From Hedera helix (lineage: Eukaryota > Streptophyta > Magnoliopsida > Apiales > Araliaceae): a stretch of DNA of 64,000 nucleotides. The notes below the pieces were generated by a model. It saw only the letters and a program-made list of their open reading frames with translations, was not told the origin of the DNA and ran no database searches. The stretch spans positions 37,154,498 to 37,218,497 of the forward strand of contig OX359267.1 in NCBI GenBank assembly GCA_947179155.2, read 5' to 3'. Of the stretch, positions 1 through 11,039 are shown one piece after another (within the stretch, counting starts at the first letter, position 1; each line of letters begins with the position of its first letter). The position numbers and the translations under genes are program-made.

Positions 1-580
1 CACAACGAAGAACTGAGAGCCAAACTCTTGCATGCCTCTAAGAAAGAAACCCAACTGACCAAACAAGTTAATGAGCTTCGCACGCAAAATAAGAAACACG
101 AAGAAGATAACAACAAATTGGTCACCGAACTCTAACATTAAGTGAAATCCTACCGAATTGCAGTTTCCACCTTAAGCCAGTCCAAATAGGTTAATAAGAA
201 GCTTCGTACTCGAAATGATGAACTCTAATAACAAGTTAAGACCAAAGATGAGAAAATCACCAAACTCATCGACACCATCAAGAAAGGCTATGCCGGACAC
301 AAAGACCTTCAATAATACGTCATCAAACTCGATCAAAAATATAAGTCTCTCGAAGCCCAAACCAGAACCATCTCCGACGAACAACGCCAACAAATAATCG
401 CAGAGTACCGATCCTCCCCCCAAGTTTTCAATTTTTTTTTTTGGCAAATTTGCCAAGGGATACTAAGTTGCTAAAGCAAAAATCTGAATAGTTGGTAACA
501 ACCCTACTACCATTGGCTTCTCTGATGACGATGACTATCCCAACAACGACAACGACAATCAACCTAACAACCAGTCTTAA
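1..580 (+). pseudogene. Antisense coiled-coil ORF remnant of the Tat element
   Basis: Frame 1 reads through from base 1 to a final stop at about 578-580. It has Glu/Lys/Gln/Leu-rich coiled-coil sequence (LTKQVNELRTQNKKHEED near the start, KITKLIDTIKKG in the middle) and an acidic, Asn-rich tail (FSDDDDYPNNDND). Internal stops are mostly TAA where CAA (Gln) would suit the coil, which fits C-to-T decay. It lies downstream of the minus-strand integrase and runs antisense to it, the place and orientation of the extra antisense ORF known in Tat-lineage elements. The function of such ORFs is not established. The N-terminal part lies outside the window. A T-run at 428-440 marks a length-variable site. 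Confidence 0.6.
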
Positions 581-729
581 TCATATTTTCCTTTTCTTTT
601 AAAATCAGTTGTATTATATTTGGACAATCTATGTAATCAATTTAATGAATATAAATACTCTTTTTATTTATTTCTATCGAATGTTGTATAAGAATGAATT
701 GCCAAATTGCATACATACTAATTATTGAT

Positions 730-1905
730 TATTACTAAGCCTACCAACATGCCAAGTATTCTTTAACTATACGCCATCCATACCCCAAAGTCTATAAGTT
801 CATATCTTTAACACTTCTGTGACTTCATAAGAACCTTCCCAATTAGGCATCAACTTATCGACGTTCTATGGAGTAAAAACCTCTACTTCCTAAAGTACTA
901 AATCTCCCACCTCAAACCACATTTGGCGAACTCTTCTATTATAGTGTTAAGTAATTTTTTGCTGGTAAATAGCCAATTTTAGTATTGCAGCATCCCGAAT
1001 CTCATCCAACATATCCAAATTGAGTTAAAGACCTTCTTCATTGTATAACTCCTTAAAATTAGCCACTCTAAATGAAGCAGACCTGATCTTAACTAGAATC
1101 AATGCTTCAGTACCATATGCAAATCTGAACAGGGAATCTCTAGTAGTCGTCCAAGATGTAGTTTGATAAGACCAGATGACACTATGAAGTTCCTCGGGCT
1201 ATCTCCCCTTGGCTTCGTCCAATCTTCTTTTGATACCATTGAACAAAGTTTAATTGGTCACCTCTACCTGCCTATTGGACTGAGGATAAGCAACAGAGAC
1301 CTTCCGATGTTGAATTCCCAAGTCTGAAAAGAACTACTCAAATTTTGATCCCATAAACTGCAACCCATTGTCTGTCACTAGTACCATCGGAATATCGAAC
1401 CGGAACACCATCGACTCCTTCAAAAACTACAAATAATCCTGTTCGGTAATGTACCGAAGTGGTTTAGCCTCTACCCATTTAGTCATGTAATTAATGGCCA
1501 CCATTATATACTGAAGCTATCCATTAGCCTTGGGCATGGGCCCTAACAGATCGATCTCCCAGACTGCAAATGGGATCGGGGAAAACACTAAAGATAACTC
1601 TTTGGGAGGTTGATGAGTGATTGGACTGTTTAGCTGACATTTCGGGCACTTCTTCACGAAGTCCTTAACCTCTTGGAATATCGTCGGCCAATAGTACCCT
1701 TATCTGATGAACTTATACGTCAATAACTTCGCTCTCATATGATCCCTACAAATCCCTTCATGAACTTCTTGTAGCGTATATGAGGCCTCTAAAGGCACTA
1801 AACATTTTAATAACGGGGAAGAGTAAGCATATCGATACAAGTCCCTATCTATCAAGCAGAAATAAGAGCTCCGATACTTAATCCTTTTAGCCAATAATTA
1901 ATCCG
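730..1905 (-). pseudogene. Integrase remnant (Tat element)
   Basis: Minus-strand frames give the order of a gypsy integrase. The HHCC zinc-binding region comes first (HEGICRDH then CPKCQ, about 1760-1630). The catalytic core follows (WEIDLLGPMPKANG near 1530, VTDNG near 1370, and a degraded NRQVEVTN near 1260). A C-terminal part ends near 730 in a conserved TWHVGRLS-like tail. Several in-frame stops break it, for example in the core and in the C-terminal part. It would have inserted the element's cDNA into chromosomes. It follows the RNase H domains and precedes the antisense ORF. Confidence 0.8.
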
Positions 1906-1974
1906 ACGACAATATCCCATCTATAAGATACTTAATATATAGTTTCATCTAATAATTCATCCTTTCGATTAACA

Positions 1975-2440
1975 TCAACTCCTTCTTTAGAATATCGGGT
2001 TCATTCAGAATCTCCAGATATACCGATCCTCTAAAGTTTTCCACCTGAGTTGCTTCTAGCTTAGATAACGCATCAACCACCATATTTCCATCCCGTTTTA
2101 TTCCATGTATAGCATAAGACTCGAACCTTTATAACAACATCTTCACCTCAGACAAATATTTGGTCATCCTTACCCCCTGAGTCTCATACTTTCCTTTTAT
2201 CTATTTAACTACCAACTATGAGTCACTGAAGATAAGGATACGATGGACCTCTAGACTTTGTGCCAACCTCAAACCCATCAATATTAAATTATACTCCGCC
2301 TCATTATCACTAGCCCAAAATAAAAATTTGATCGCCTATCGAACTTTGAACCCTTCTGGACTAGTTAAGATAACCCTAGCCCCGCTAGCATCTACATTGG
2401 ATGAATCGTCTACATATAAAGTCCACATCGATAGGAGAGT
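1975..2440 (-). pseudogene. Second RNase H domain of the Tat element
   Basis: The minus frame shows WTLYVDDSS with the first catalytic Asp near 2420, then a NEAEYNLI motif with the catalytic Glu near 2295, then a SDS-like third acidic position followed by a stop, and later VVDALSKL near 2060. This is a second RNase H next to the ordinary one at 2455-2922. Paired RNase H domains, the second of archaeal type, are described for the plant Tat lineage. Stops interrupt it. Confidence 0.7.
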
Positions 2441-2454
2441 CTATTGCCTCTCTA

Positions 2455-2922
2455 CTATAACACCAACAACCCTATCCGACCCCCCTCCGCTTGGCCTTCA
2501 TCTGGAAAGGTACACTCAACCATGAAATTGGCCAAAGTTTGTCCCTTGATGGCCGTCCGAGGCTGATAATCCAAGATGTGCTGACTGAGTTCAACAACCC
2601 ATGTTACCATCCTCCCCAAAGCATCTGGCTTGTGCAACATCTTCTTCAATGGTTGATTCGTATAGATAATGATAACTTGACCTTGCAAATAATGTTAAAG
2701 TTTTCTGTTAGCTATCACCAATGTGTATGTACAATTTTTTAGGTTCAGATATCTTGTTTCTGCATCTCTTAGAGTATGACTGGCGTAATAAATTGGACGT
2801 TGCCTTCCACCTTCTTCCTGAACTAATACTGCCCCCACAACTAGAGCACTCACTGTTAAATATAAGTAGAGGGGTTCTTTCGGTAATGGTTTGTTGAATA
2901 GTGGAGCTGAAGATAGATACAT
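2455..2922 (-). pseudogene. RNase H domain following reverse transcriptase (Tat element)
   Basis: Two minus-strand open segments give a gypsy RNase H. 2922-2695 carries LYLYLTVSALVVGAVLV and RPIYYASHTLRDAETRY. 2688-2455 carries the TNQPLKKMLHKPDALGR, YQPRTAIKGQTLANF part, which normally precedes a linker. The two segments lie in different frames, so at least one frameshift separates them. The enzyme would degrade RNA in the RNA-DNA hybrid during reverse transcription. Confidence 0.75.
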
Positions 2923-2929
2923 TTTTATC

Positions 2930-3824
2930 CCCTAGAAAGCGCCCTCGCACTCCGATGTCCATTGGAATGTTTTCTTGTTCTTTGAACCCTTCAGTATATC
3001 AAAGAACGAAATACAACGTTCTGCAAACTTGGAGATAAACCGCTGAAGAGCTACCACCCGACCCGTCAACTTTTACACAACTTTAAAATTATAAGGTGAC
3101 TTCATCTCCAAAATTGCCTTGATCTTCTCCAAATTGACTGAGCCTGAGCATACACTTCGAGGGTTTGAGTCGTATATTGTAGTGTTTGACCGTCAAGAAG
3201 CACTCCTCCAATCTTGCAGATGATCATGATCCTTTATGCTTTTGACGATCATATCATCTGCATATACTTCTATGTTTTTCCTGATCTATCTTTGGAAAAC
3301 TGTGTTCATCATCCTCTGGTATGTGGCGCCTTCATTGATAAACACGAAGGGCATCCTCTTATATGCATAAATCACCTTATGTAATGAAAGTTATCTCTGA
3401 GATGTCTTCCTTGCACATCGAAATTCGATTGTATCCCGAGAAGGCATCCAGGAAGCTAAGTAGAGCATACATTGACGTTGCATCTATCAGTTGATCAATG
3501 TGTGAGAGTGGATAGAAATCCTTCGGGCACGCCTTGTTAAGGTCTGTATATTCAATACAAACCCTCAATTTCTCATTCTTATTTTGAACTAATATAACAT
3601 TCGTTAACCACTCTGGATAATCAATCTCCATTATTACTTCAGCATTTAGAAGCTTAACAACTTCCTCGTCAATGATATTTTGTCATTCTAGAGTGAAGAT
3701 CCTCCTTTTCTGTCAAATAAGCTCTTCTCTAGATTGAGCGCCAACTTATGCACTGCCACATCTTCAGCTATGCCCGACATAACTCAATTAACCCCTTCCT
3801 TATCGTCTCCTCCAACCCAGTACC
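2930..3824 (-). pseudogene. Reverse transcriptase remnant (Tat element)
   Basis: The segment 3631-3377 shows CIEYTDLNKACPKDFYPLS, HIDQLIDAT and SFLDAFSGYNRI, the classic fingers-palm motifs of plant gypsy RT. Downstream, about 3272-3240, lies the catalytic YADD motif (YADDMIVKS). The N-terminal linker runs to 3824, where the solo LTR at 3825-7801 interrupts it; the protease side resumes at 7802. Frames change near 3380 and 3000, and stops occur in the linker, so the gene is dead. Confidence 0.8.
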
Positions 3825-4885
3825 TGTAGCGACCCGAAATATTTTAATATAGAGAAATAGGATTATTGGTTGTAATTGTAAATTTCTAGAGGATTAAATT
3901 AAATCATTATATGATGGCTTGGTTTATTTAATTATGTGTTGAAGTAATTAAGGGAATTTAAGGAAGGTTCAATTAATGGGTAAATTAAATTAATGGACCA
4001 ACCTAGGTTGTATAGTATCAAAGTCTGATAGGGTAAATGAGCTATGTGATTATTTAATTAAATAGCTAGCAAGTTAAGCTAGATATGTAAATTAATTAAT
4101 ATGGTTATTAATTAATGAGATTTTGTAAACATTAATAATGTTGTATTTATTTCCATTTGGAAAGTTATTGATAGTGGGGTATTAATATTTTATATTTCCA
4201 CTAGAAATTTAATTTGGGCAACCCAAAGCTTAGTTGCAATGTAAGTAACAATTGGGCCACCCATTTGTTTAATTAACAAAACAAATAGCAGCCCAGCCCA
4301 AGAGTAATAACATAACCCGGTGGAAAAGTAAGAGTGCCACTCCTTTAGGGACAAAACCTCAGAAAAAGCAGAGCACGCGCAGTTTGTGCAAAGCTCAAGG
4401 AATCAGTGCTGCGAAAAGAAGGAACAAATCAGGCATAGGGGAGGCTATAGGGTCCAACTCCTCAGAGTTGTTTAAGGCTGAGAGAGTGTTGTATAACCTC
4501 AGTCATTCCCTCATTTTCCCTTCGCGTTCATTTAGGCTAAGAGAGATATGGAGCGTGAGAAGTAAATGCAAACTTCAGAGGAGTTCATGTTGTTCGGAGA
4601 AGGCAGAATCTGAATGTAAATCATCTGTCAAAGATTGAAAGTATTATCCGGTTATTTTGATTTAACTAGTTTTATTTTATTTTGGATTAAGGAAACTGAA
4701 TATGCTAGAGTTGCATATGAGGTGTTTAAATGAGAGTAATGTGAACTCGGTAGTCAAATGTTGTTGAAACTAGTTAATGATTGATTTAGAACTAGAATAA
4801 TGGTTTCAATTATTTTACCCAGTCAACATTAAGAGTCTGAACCACAGTTGGTCTGTACTCGGTGTTCATGTTCATAAAACTTTAG

Positions 4886-5290
4886 AATGAACTGGTAGTA
4901 GAGTGCTGCTGGTAGTAGAGTGCTCTGGTAGTAGAGTGCTGCTGGTAGTAGAGTGCTCTGGTAGTAGAGTGAACTGGTAGTAGAGTGCTGCTGGTAGTAG
5001 AGTGCTCTGGTAGTAGAGTGAACTGGTGGTAGAGTGCTGCTGGTAGTAGAGTGCTCTGGTAGTAGAGTGCTGCTGGTAGTAGAGTGCTCTGGTAGTAGAG
5101 TGCTCTGGTAGTAGAGTGCTGCTGGTAGTAGAGTGCTCTGGTAGTAGAGTGAACTGGTGGTAGAGTGCTGCTGGTAGTAGAGTGCTCTGGTATTAGAGTG
5201 CTGCTGGTAAGTAGAGTGCTCTGGTAGTAGAGTGCTCTGGTAGTAGAGTAAACTGGTAGTAGAGTGCTGCTGGTAGTAGAGTGAAAAGTG
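4886..5290 (+). repeat. Tandem repeat of GGTAGTAGAGTG units
   Basis: About 25 copies of CTGGTAGTAGAGTG, joined by alternating CT or CTGCT spacers, give a unit of 16-17 bp and mixed higher-order blocks of roughly 30-45 bp. It lies inside the 4 kb solo LTR and directly precedes the ATCGTAGAG array, with which it shares the core GTAGAGT. A minus-strand open frame across it, rich in Ser, Thr, Tyr and Leu, is a by-product of the repeat. Confidence 0.9.
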
Positions 5291-5805
5291 AAAATCGTAG
5301 AGCTCACCCTTCAGCCAATGAATGACTTAACCAAGTCAGGAGAAAGAATAGTAGGGTAAACCTGAAAATCGTAGAGTGGCCTCAATCGGAAATCGTAGAG
5401 CCCACTATAATATTGAGAAAGAACTAAGCCGTGAGCTTAGGTGTAAATCATAGAGTGACTTCGTTTAGTTACTCGGTAGATCGTAGAGTAAGCTCGCACA
5501 AGGGATCGTCGAGCAGTCTAAACCAGACTTGTGAATCGTCGAGTGGTTCCTACTCACAAATCGTAGAGTGACACTAGTCACTGAAAATCGTAGAGTGACC
5601 CTAGTCACTGAAAATCGTAGAGTGACACTAGTCACTGAAAATCGTAGAGTGACCCTAGTCACTGAAAATCGTAGAGTGGCCTTAGTCACTTGAAATCGTA
5701 GAGTCCACTCGAGATCGTAGAATGCTTTGTACTCGCCGAGTCGTAGAACAGTCTGGACCAGTCTTGGAAAATCGTTGAGTGACCCCCACTCGACGATCGT
5801 AGAGC
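5291..5805 (+). repeat. Array of ATCGTAGAG motifs
   Basis: About 17 copies of (A/G)ATCGTAGAG(T/C), some with one change, lie in about 515 bp. From 5558 to about 5695 they sit in a regular 27 bp tandem unit whose spacer is itself palindromic (AGTGAC, ACTA or CCTA, GTCACT). The remaining copies have irregular spacing of about 22-35 bp. The same motif recurs in another element at 33.3-34.3 kb. Confidence 0.85.
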
Positions 5806-5864
5806 TGCCAGCCCAGACAGTGTATTCAGGCCCTGAACCTCGGTTCAGTCGCCGGTTTCAGGAA

Positions 5865-6480
5865 ATATTTTATTAATTAAAATATTATTAACAGATTAAT
5901 AATATTAGACAATGAGTAATTAATATCAAATGATTAATGATAACGATAAAGGTTTCATTGTAATTGAAACAAGGTATTTAATTAATTATTGTGCAACAAT
6001 AATTAAAGTGAGTTATATTCAATAATGAATAAGGATGAGTATGTAATTAATTATTATTTAAGAGGTATTAAATAATAATAAAAGGGAATTAAGGTTAATG
6101 AAATAATTGTTTATGTGAAGGTAAATAAACAAGTAAAGTTAAGTGAGTAAATTGTTTATTTAATTAATATTAAATAAATAATGTGAAGAAATTAAAGGAA
6201 TAATGAAGTGATTAAACAATTTATATTTAAATTGTTTAAGTCTTTAAATTTACTAAAGGTGTAAATTATTATTAAATATTTAATGGTGTTAAAATATTAT
6301 TACTAGATTAATAATATTGGTAATTGAGAGAATATTATTAAGGGATTAATAATATTAATAACCAATTAAGGTGGTGTTCCGTACTTGAGTACAGTTGGTA
6401 ACGTAGTGATGTATTATTAATGTATAATAATACTAAACCGTAATTAAAATATTATCCTAGGAGGATAATATTGTCTAATA
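5865..6480. repeat. AT-rich block with TAATATTATTAA-type hairpins
   Basis: Repeated short inverted motifs such as AATATTATTAA and TTAATAATATT are scattered in very AT-rich sequence within the solo LTR. The block is the counterpart of the much more regular arrays at 19.9-21.2 kb and 49.7-50.6 kb in related LTRs. Confidence 0.6.
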
Positions 6481-7801
6481 AATTTTGAGTTAATAGATAA
6501 GAACTACCGTGTGGTAGAGTCAATTCTTTTGTGAATGACAACTTGATGAGGTAATTGTAGAATTAAACCTAGTAAAGTCCAGTAGTGACTAATTGGTAGT
6601 TTGACCTAAATAATTATGAGGACCTAATGATAATGCTATGACATTAAGGAATGTCGGATATACAAAGTTAAGTATAGAAGGTTTACGGTGTTTATGTGAA
6701 ACATCGGGATGAATCCACAATGGATTAAACTAATGAATCAACCCTAGTGAATAAATGGGACGATAAAAGGAAGTAGACATCCTAAGAATAGGATTAAATC
6801 TTGAGTCAAACTTTGACTAATATAATGCACCGTTAATCTCTCATGTTGTATAGGTGGTGCAAGGAACGCGAAAGGTTAGCGTAAACTGATGTTGCAATCC
6901 AGGCAAGTCTTTCAGTAATAATTGTTATCCCTGCAAGTTTTCAGTGCTATGTGTTATTTGCATAAAGTATTAGGTGTGCACTTGTAGTATGTGCAAACTG
7001 ATTTCTAAATTTGTCTGTGTACGGTCACATGATGTTAATAGCTGATATAATTAATGCTAGGATTTGTAATGTGTTATATGAGTTATATAACCTAGATATA
7101 TTGACATGCATGGTAAGCATGGGTAGATTTTATAAATGCAACGCATGATAAGCATGATGCCTAAGTAAATGCCAAGCATGGAGCATAAAGCATAAATTAA
7201 ATGTAACCTACGTGTTATGTGTTAGCTGTTGGACTTGCTGAGCCGTCGTGCTCAATCTTGCTTTAAATTAACATTTTCAGCGAAGGGCGAAGAGTTCGAA
7301 GATCCCGATAATCGCAAAGAAGATGTGCGAAGTTTATTAATAAAGGTTGTTACTAGAACTGCTTAAAGTTAAGTTATATTTGTCAGGAATAATTACCGTT
7401 AGGTATCATTCCAGATTTTAAAGCCTGGTAATAAGAATGAAAGGCAGTTGTGTATTGAGGCGAGTGAATGTTTTGTCAACTCGCATAGTTAAAAGCAGTT
7501 AGTTAATAGTCATATCGACTTATTGTTAAATTGCGAGTTTTGTTGCTAACAATTGGTTGTAATACACTAGGTCGTGGAATAAATGATCTGAGTTGTGGGA
7601 TTCATGTAAAGATTGCGATTCAGAGACAAGGTTAAGTAAATGTCTTAAATTTTAAATTTACCAAGTTTTAACAACATGATTTTATTTAAATGTTGTGGTT
7701 CTAAGAGAAGGTTGTTCGTGTAACGACTTAAACTCAGGATTGAGGTTATTTCTGACGGACCAGATCCGGGGTTATTGGAGACGGATTTTGGGGCTGTCAC
7801 A

Positions 7802-8400
7802 TCTTTATCAACTTTTCTTTGTTGCTCGGGATTAACTCTAAATTTTCAATTTCCTTGACAGGCAGCGCCAATGGTTCATTAACTCCCTCAGTAAAAGTCT
7901 CTATGTCAACTATCATAGTCTGTTTTTGCTTACTGATCTCCACAATTGATGATGTGAAGGTGTGCCGATAACATCTCCTCGCTATATCCAAATCACCTAT
8001 GACTTTGCCGAACCCATTAGGTGTTGGAAACTTTATCTTTAAATGTATGATCGACATAATAGCATGTAGTGCCAATAAGGTTTTTCATCCCAAAATCACA
8101 TTATAAGTAGAATCAACTTGCATAATAAAGAACTTCACCTGAATATGCATTTGCTTAAGAACTGTGCTGAACACCAATGGTAATTCTACTGTTCCAAACA
8201 CATGCACTGCTTCGTTACCAAACCCGTATAAGGTTGACTCCTGCTCGACCTCCATCTTTAAACCTTTTAGATTCATTCTGTGGTAGGTATGGCAGTAGAG
8301 CACATCCACCAAAGGCCTATTATATATCATTATCCACTTCATGTCCATAGGGCCAAATTATGCTGTAATAGCCAATGCACCCTCGTGTAGTTCGATGGCA
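7802..8400 (-). pseudogene. Aspartic protease region of the Tat element
   Basis: Two minus-strand segments are legible. 8348-8085 holds VDVLYCHTYHRMNL, FGNEAVHVFGTVELPLVF and VDSTYNVILG, the pattern around and after the protease active site in plant gypsy elements. 8075-7797 holds LKIKFPTPNGFGKVIGD and IARRCYRH, the conserved stretch that links protease to RT. The catalytic Asp-Ser/Thr-Gly is not intact in the readable frame; it seems lost to a frameshift near 8340. The coding resumes beyond the solo LTR, at 3824 downward. Confidence 0.75.
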
Positions 8401-8599
8401 TCAAGAGGGTAATCCGCGTATGAGAAAGAGATCACCGTATTTGAAAAAGGCTGTTCCAACTTTTGGGCCTAATCTGACACTGCTAGAATATCTATATTAC
8501 TCATTTGCTTCTTCCCACACTGCCTCTTTAGTGTTTCCTTGTGATAACATCAATAACCCAATGAGGCCAAACTTCTTGCTTAGTTTCCTGATGCTCCGC

Positions 8600-10349
8600 A
8601 TGTATATAGTTTTGTATTGGTGCCTTCCGACCAGCTATATATTGGACCAGCTCTCCATTCTAAACCTTCTTTTCAATCATGTCCTTCAAGCCAGTACATG
8701 TCTCTGTTGGATGTCCTATAGCCTGATGATACTGAAAATAAGAGTTCTTCTTTGACTGATTAGACCTCGATGGCTTTGACCACGATGAGCTCTTTATTGC
8801 TTTAAGAATTTTCACCCGATTTGTGTTTAATAGGGTATACACCTTATTCTCCATTCTGCATCAAAAGGTGGTTTGTTCGCTATAGATTGTCCTCCACTTG
8901 GTTCGATTCGATTGTATACATTCCCCTTATCATATTCGATTTTGTTGTTGTTGGGTTGGTCATTCCCCTTACTACCCATACAAATTTACCATCACCTCCT
9001 AAATCGCAATGAACTTCTCAGCCTTTTCATATACATTAGAGAGATCCTTCGGAGGGTTGAAAATAACGTCTTTCATCAGCTTCTTATTCCCCCCATGTCC
9101 AATCCTGTTATGAAGAATCCCAAAGCCTGCATCATTTTCAAATCAGTGATTGTTTCTACTGCATCCTGGAACCTCTCCACAGACTGACTTAATGACTCCC
9201 CAGGCTTCTACTTAATCTACATTAGGGAAGCTTTCATCTCCTTTTGTTTCTCCCGAACCGTTCTTGAAATTTGTCGCACAACTCTTTCTATGAATTGATA
9301 CAGTTCGGGGGCAGAGACATCATCTACTATTTAGCTCCCTTCTTCAAAGTGGTGGTAAAGATCTGACACATACCTGCATATGAATGATTATAATATCTCA
9401 TCACATGCTCATAGGAATGTGTGTGGTCATAAGGGTCTCCTGTGCCGTCATAAGTCTCCAAAGGAGCCAATTTTTTCTTTGGGTCAGCCCTCTCCTGATC
9501 ATTGGCTGGAGAAAAGGGAGACTTCGGATCCAACGGTACCAGTTCTGCCTCAGTCGTCGCTAATCTTTTCTCCAATTCAGTTATCCTTTATAAGATGGTT
9601 TCGGGAATAGGCGCCTACAAAATTCCCTGCTACTCTTCTCGAACTTAAGCCGTCCTTATGTTACCCTGATTCCTCCTATCAATTGGAGATCGGGTTTGTC
9701 TTTGATAATACCGACTAGGTGAGCCGGGCTGCCTTATATCTTCATAATGGTACTGGCCTGATCTACCAGGTTGCCTCATATCACCCTAAGGATGGTACCC
9801 GTTCGGAGAACCGCGTTGCCTTGTTTCTCCATAGTATTGACCGGATCGACCATGCTGCCTCATATCACCCTAAGGATAGTACCGATTTGAAGAACCGGGC
9901 TACCTTGTAGCTTCTTGCCTTATCTGAGGTTGGCTTTGTGGGGTCACCTCTCGTTCTCCACTTTCAATTATGGTTGGTAGATCCCTTCAGATTAGCTAAG
10001 TGTGCATCCCACTCTTGTTGCCCCCTCCGTAAAGTCTCCATTTTTGCCTTTGTTTCTTTAATGTTCTGTATCCTTATCCGATCTAGCTGATCATATTGAG
10101 TTAATCCCCTATCCTAATCCTTTAGAACTGGGGATTGTAAATCCGTCCTCCTACTGCACAAGTTTGAATGCAGTGAAATTGATAGTGTGAACAACCTGCC
10201 ACCGGACAGGTGCTGATTGAGTCATTACATGCCTAGATCTTGGTTGATTGGGACCAAATCTATATTTCATTGAGCCCCGTATATGATGTGAAATTGGTGA
10301 TGCAGAGGATCCCTCCTAGTCATTTTGCTTATCTCCCTTATTCGCCATA
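8600..10349 (-). pseudogene. Gag remnant of the Tat element
   Basis: A minus-strand ATG near 10349 opens MANKGDKQND, and a stop soon follows. 9575-9327 carries the capsid-like YDGTGDPYDHTHSYEHVM block found in gypsy Gag proteins. 8854-8660 carries YFQYHQAIGHPTETCTGLKD, a degraded CxxHxxxGHxTxxC knuckle whose first Cys has become Phe. Between 9720 and 9900 is a short imperfect duplication (CATATCACCCTAAGGAT occurs at about 9777 and 9861). Many stops and frameshifts show it is not functional. Confidence 0.75.
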
Positions 10350-10419
10350 ATAATAACTCCGAATCAAAATTGGTAATTTTAATCAAATATCAAAACCCTC
10401 ATTCTAGCACCAATGTTAA

Positions 10420-10900
10420 TGTCTGATTTTGTACGTCACAGAAATCACTAAACAACAAGTAACCTACACAAGGAACAACCGTAATTAATCCCCAATAATT
10501 GTGGCGGCTTGAGTCGTTCAAGAATGCTCCGGCGTGAAAATAAGTACATGCCAAAAAGTGTAAACAATCGATAATGTAAATTGCTGGAATAAATTGATAT
10601 TTGATGTAAAAGAATTGTGTTGGGTACTACAAGTCCTTGCTTATGGCTGTATTTATACTTTTCTTCACCGCCCCTAGAATCTTGCATCCGTGGTCAATTA
10701 AGCTTTGGAAGCTCTAATTAGAATCCAATTATGAATATAATGTTGATCGGTCAATCCTTATCACCCCTAAGATTTGGAATCATAATCTAACTTAGAATAC
10801 TAAGTCAACATCATAGTGTGTAAAATTAGGTCTCCCCTGCTCCAGACCACGAATAAGCTTGGGCCCACACCGGATTCAGGGTTTAATAAATTATATCACA
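10420..10900 (-). mobile_element. 5' LTR of the Tat element
   Basis: On the minus strand the LTR would run from TGTGATATAATTT (10900) to CAGACA (10420), about 481 bp, and then the leader and gag ATG (10349). A TATA box (GTATAAATAC, minus strand, about 10650-10660) fits an LTR promoter. The partner LTR lies outside the window, so the outer edge at 10900 is inferred only from the TG/CA rule. Confidence 0.55.
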
Positions 10901-11039
10901 TCATATATATTAACAAGGTTCTAAAAAAAGATCTATCCTTATAATAGATCTCAGCCTAGAGGTTAAAATGGCTCTCGTTCGTAGTTTAGTTTATAGGATA
11001 GTGTTAAATGTCCAAAATAACCCCAACATTCAATTAATA

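Larger units (their letters stand above)
3825..7801 (+). mobile_element. 4 kb solo LTR (TGTAGCGACC...GCTGTCACA) nested in the Tat element
   Basis: The Tat coding region stops at 3824 and resumes at 7802. The insert begins TGTAGCGACCCG and ends GGGGCTGTCACA, with no gag or pol between, so it is best read as one very long LTR left by LTR-LTR recombination. It shares ends and internal layout (hairpin-rich AT block, GC-rich segment, CTTGCTGAGC...CTC box near the 3' end) with the LTRs at 18823-23253 and 48543-52454, taken in opposite orientation. It therefore runs plus, opposite to its host. No clean 5 bp TSD is seen (GTACC on the left, TCTTT on the right), so the exact edges may have decayed. Confidence 0.65.
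1..10900 (-). mobile_element. Tat-lineage Ty3/gypsy retrotransposon, decayed, 3' end outside window
   Basis: Read on the minus strand, the order is LTR (10420-10900), gag, protease, RT, RNase H, second RNase H, integrase, then a plus-strand (antisense) coiled-coil ORF at 1-580. Two RNase H domains and an antisense ORF between pol and the 3' LTR are known traits of the plant Tat lineage, so I assign it there. All coding parts carry stops and frameshifts. A 4 kb solo LTR (3825-7801) splits the element between protease and RT. The 3' LTR would lie left of position 1. Confidence 0.8.

Noticed and set aside
4384..4638. 84-residue plus ORF in the 4 kb solo LTR
   Set aside because: It lies in the noncoding LTR leader, with no matching ORF in the related LTRs.
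4882..5307. 141-residue minus-strand ORF, rich in Ser, Thr, Tyr and Leu
   Set aside because: It is the translation of the GGTAGTAGAGTG tandem repeat; no start context, domain or conservation supports it.
5465..5689. Minus-strand ORF with repeated VTLRFSVTS
   Set aside because: By-product of the 27 bp ATCGTAGAG repeat.
5291..5805. CRISPR-like array of short repeats with spacers
   Set aside because: The DNA is plant nuclear, spacers are themselves repeated or degenerate, and there are no cas genes; this is a tandem repeat in an LTR.
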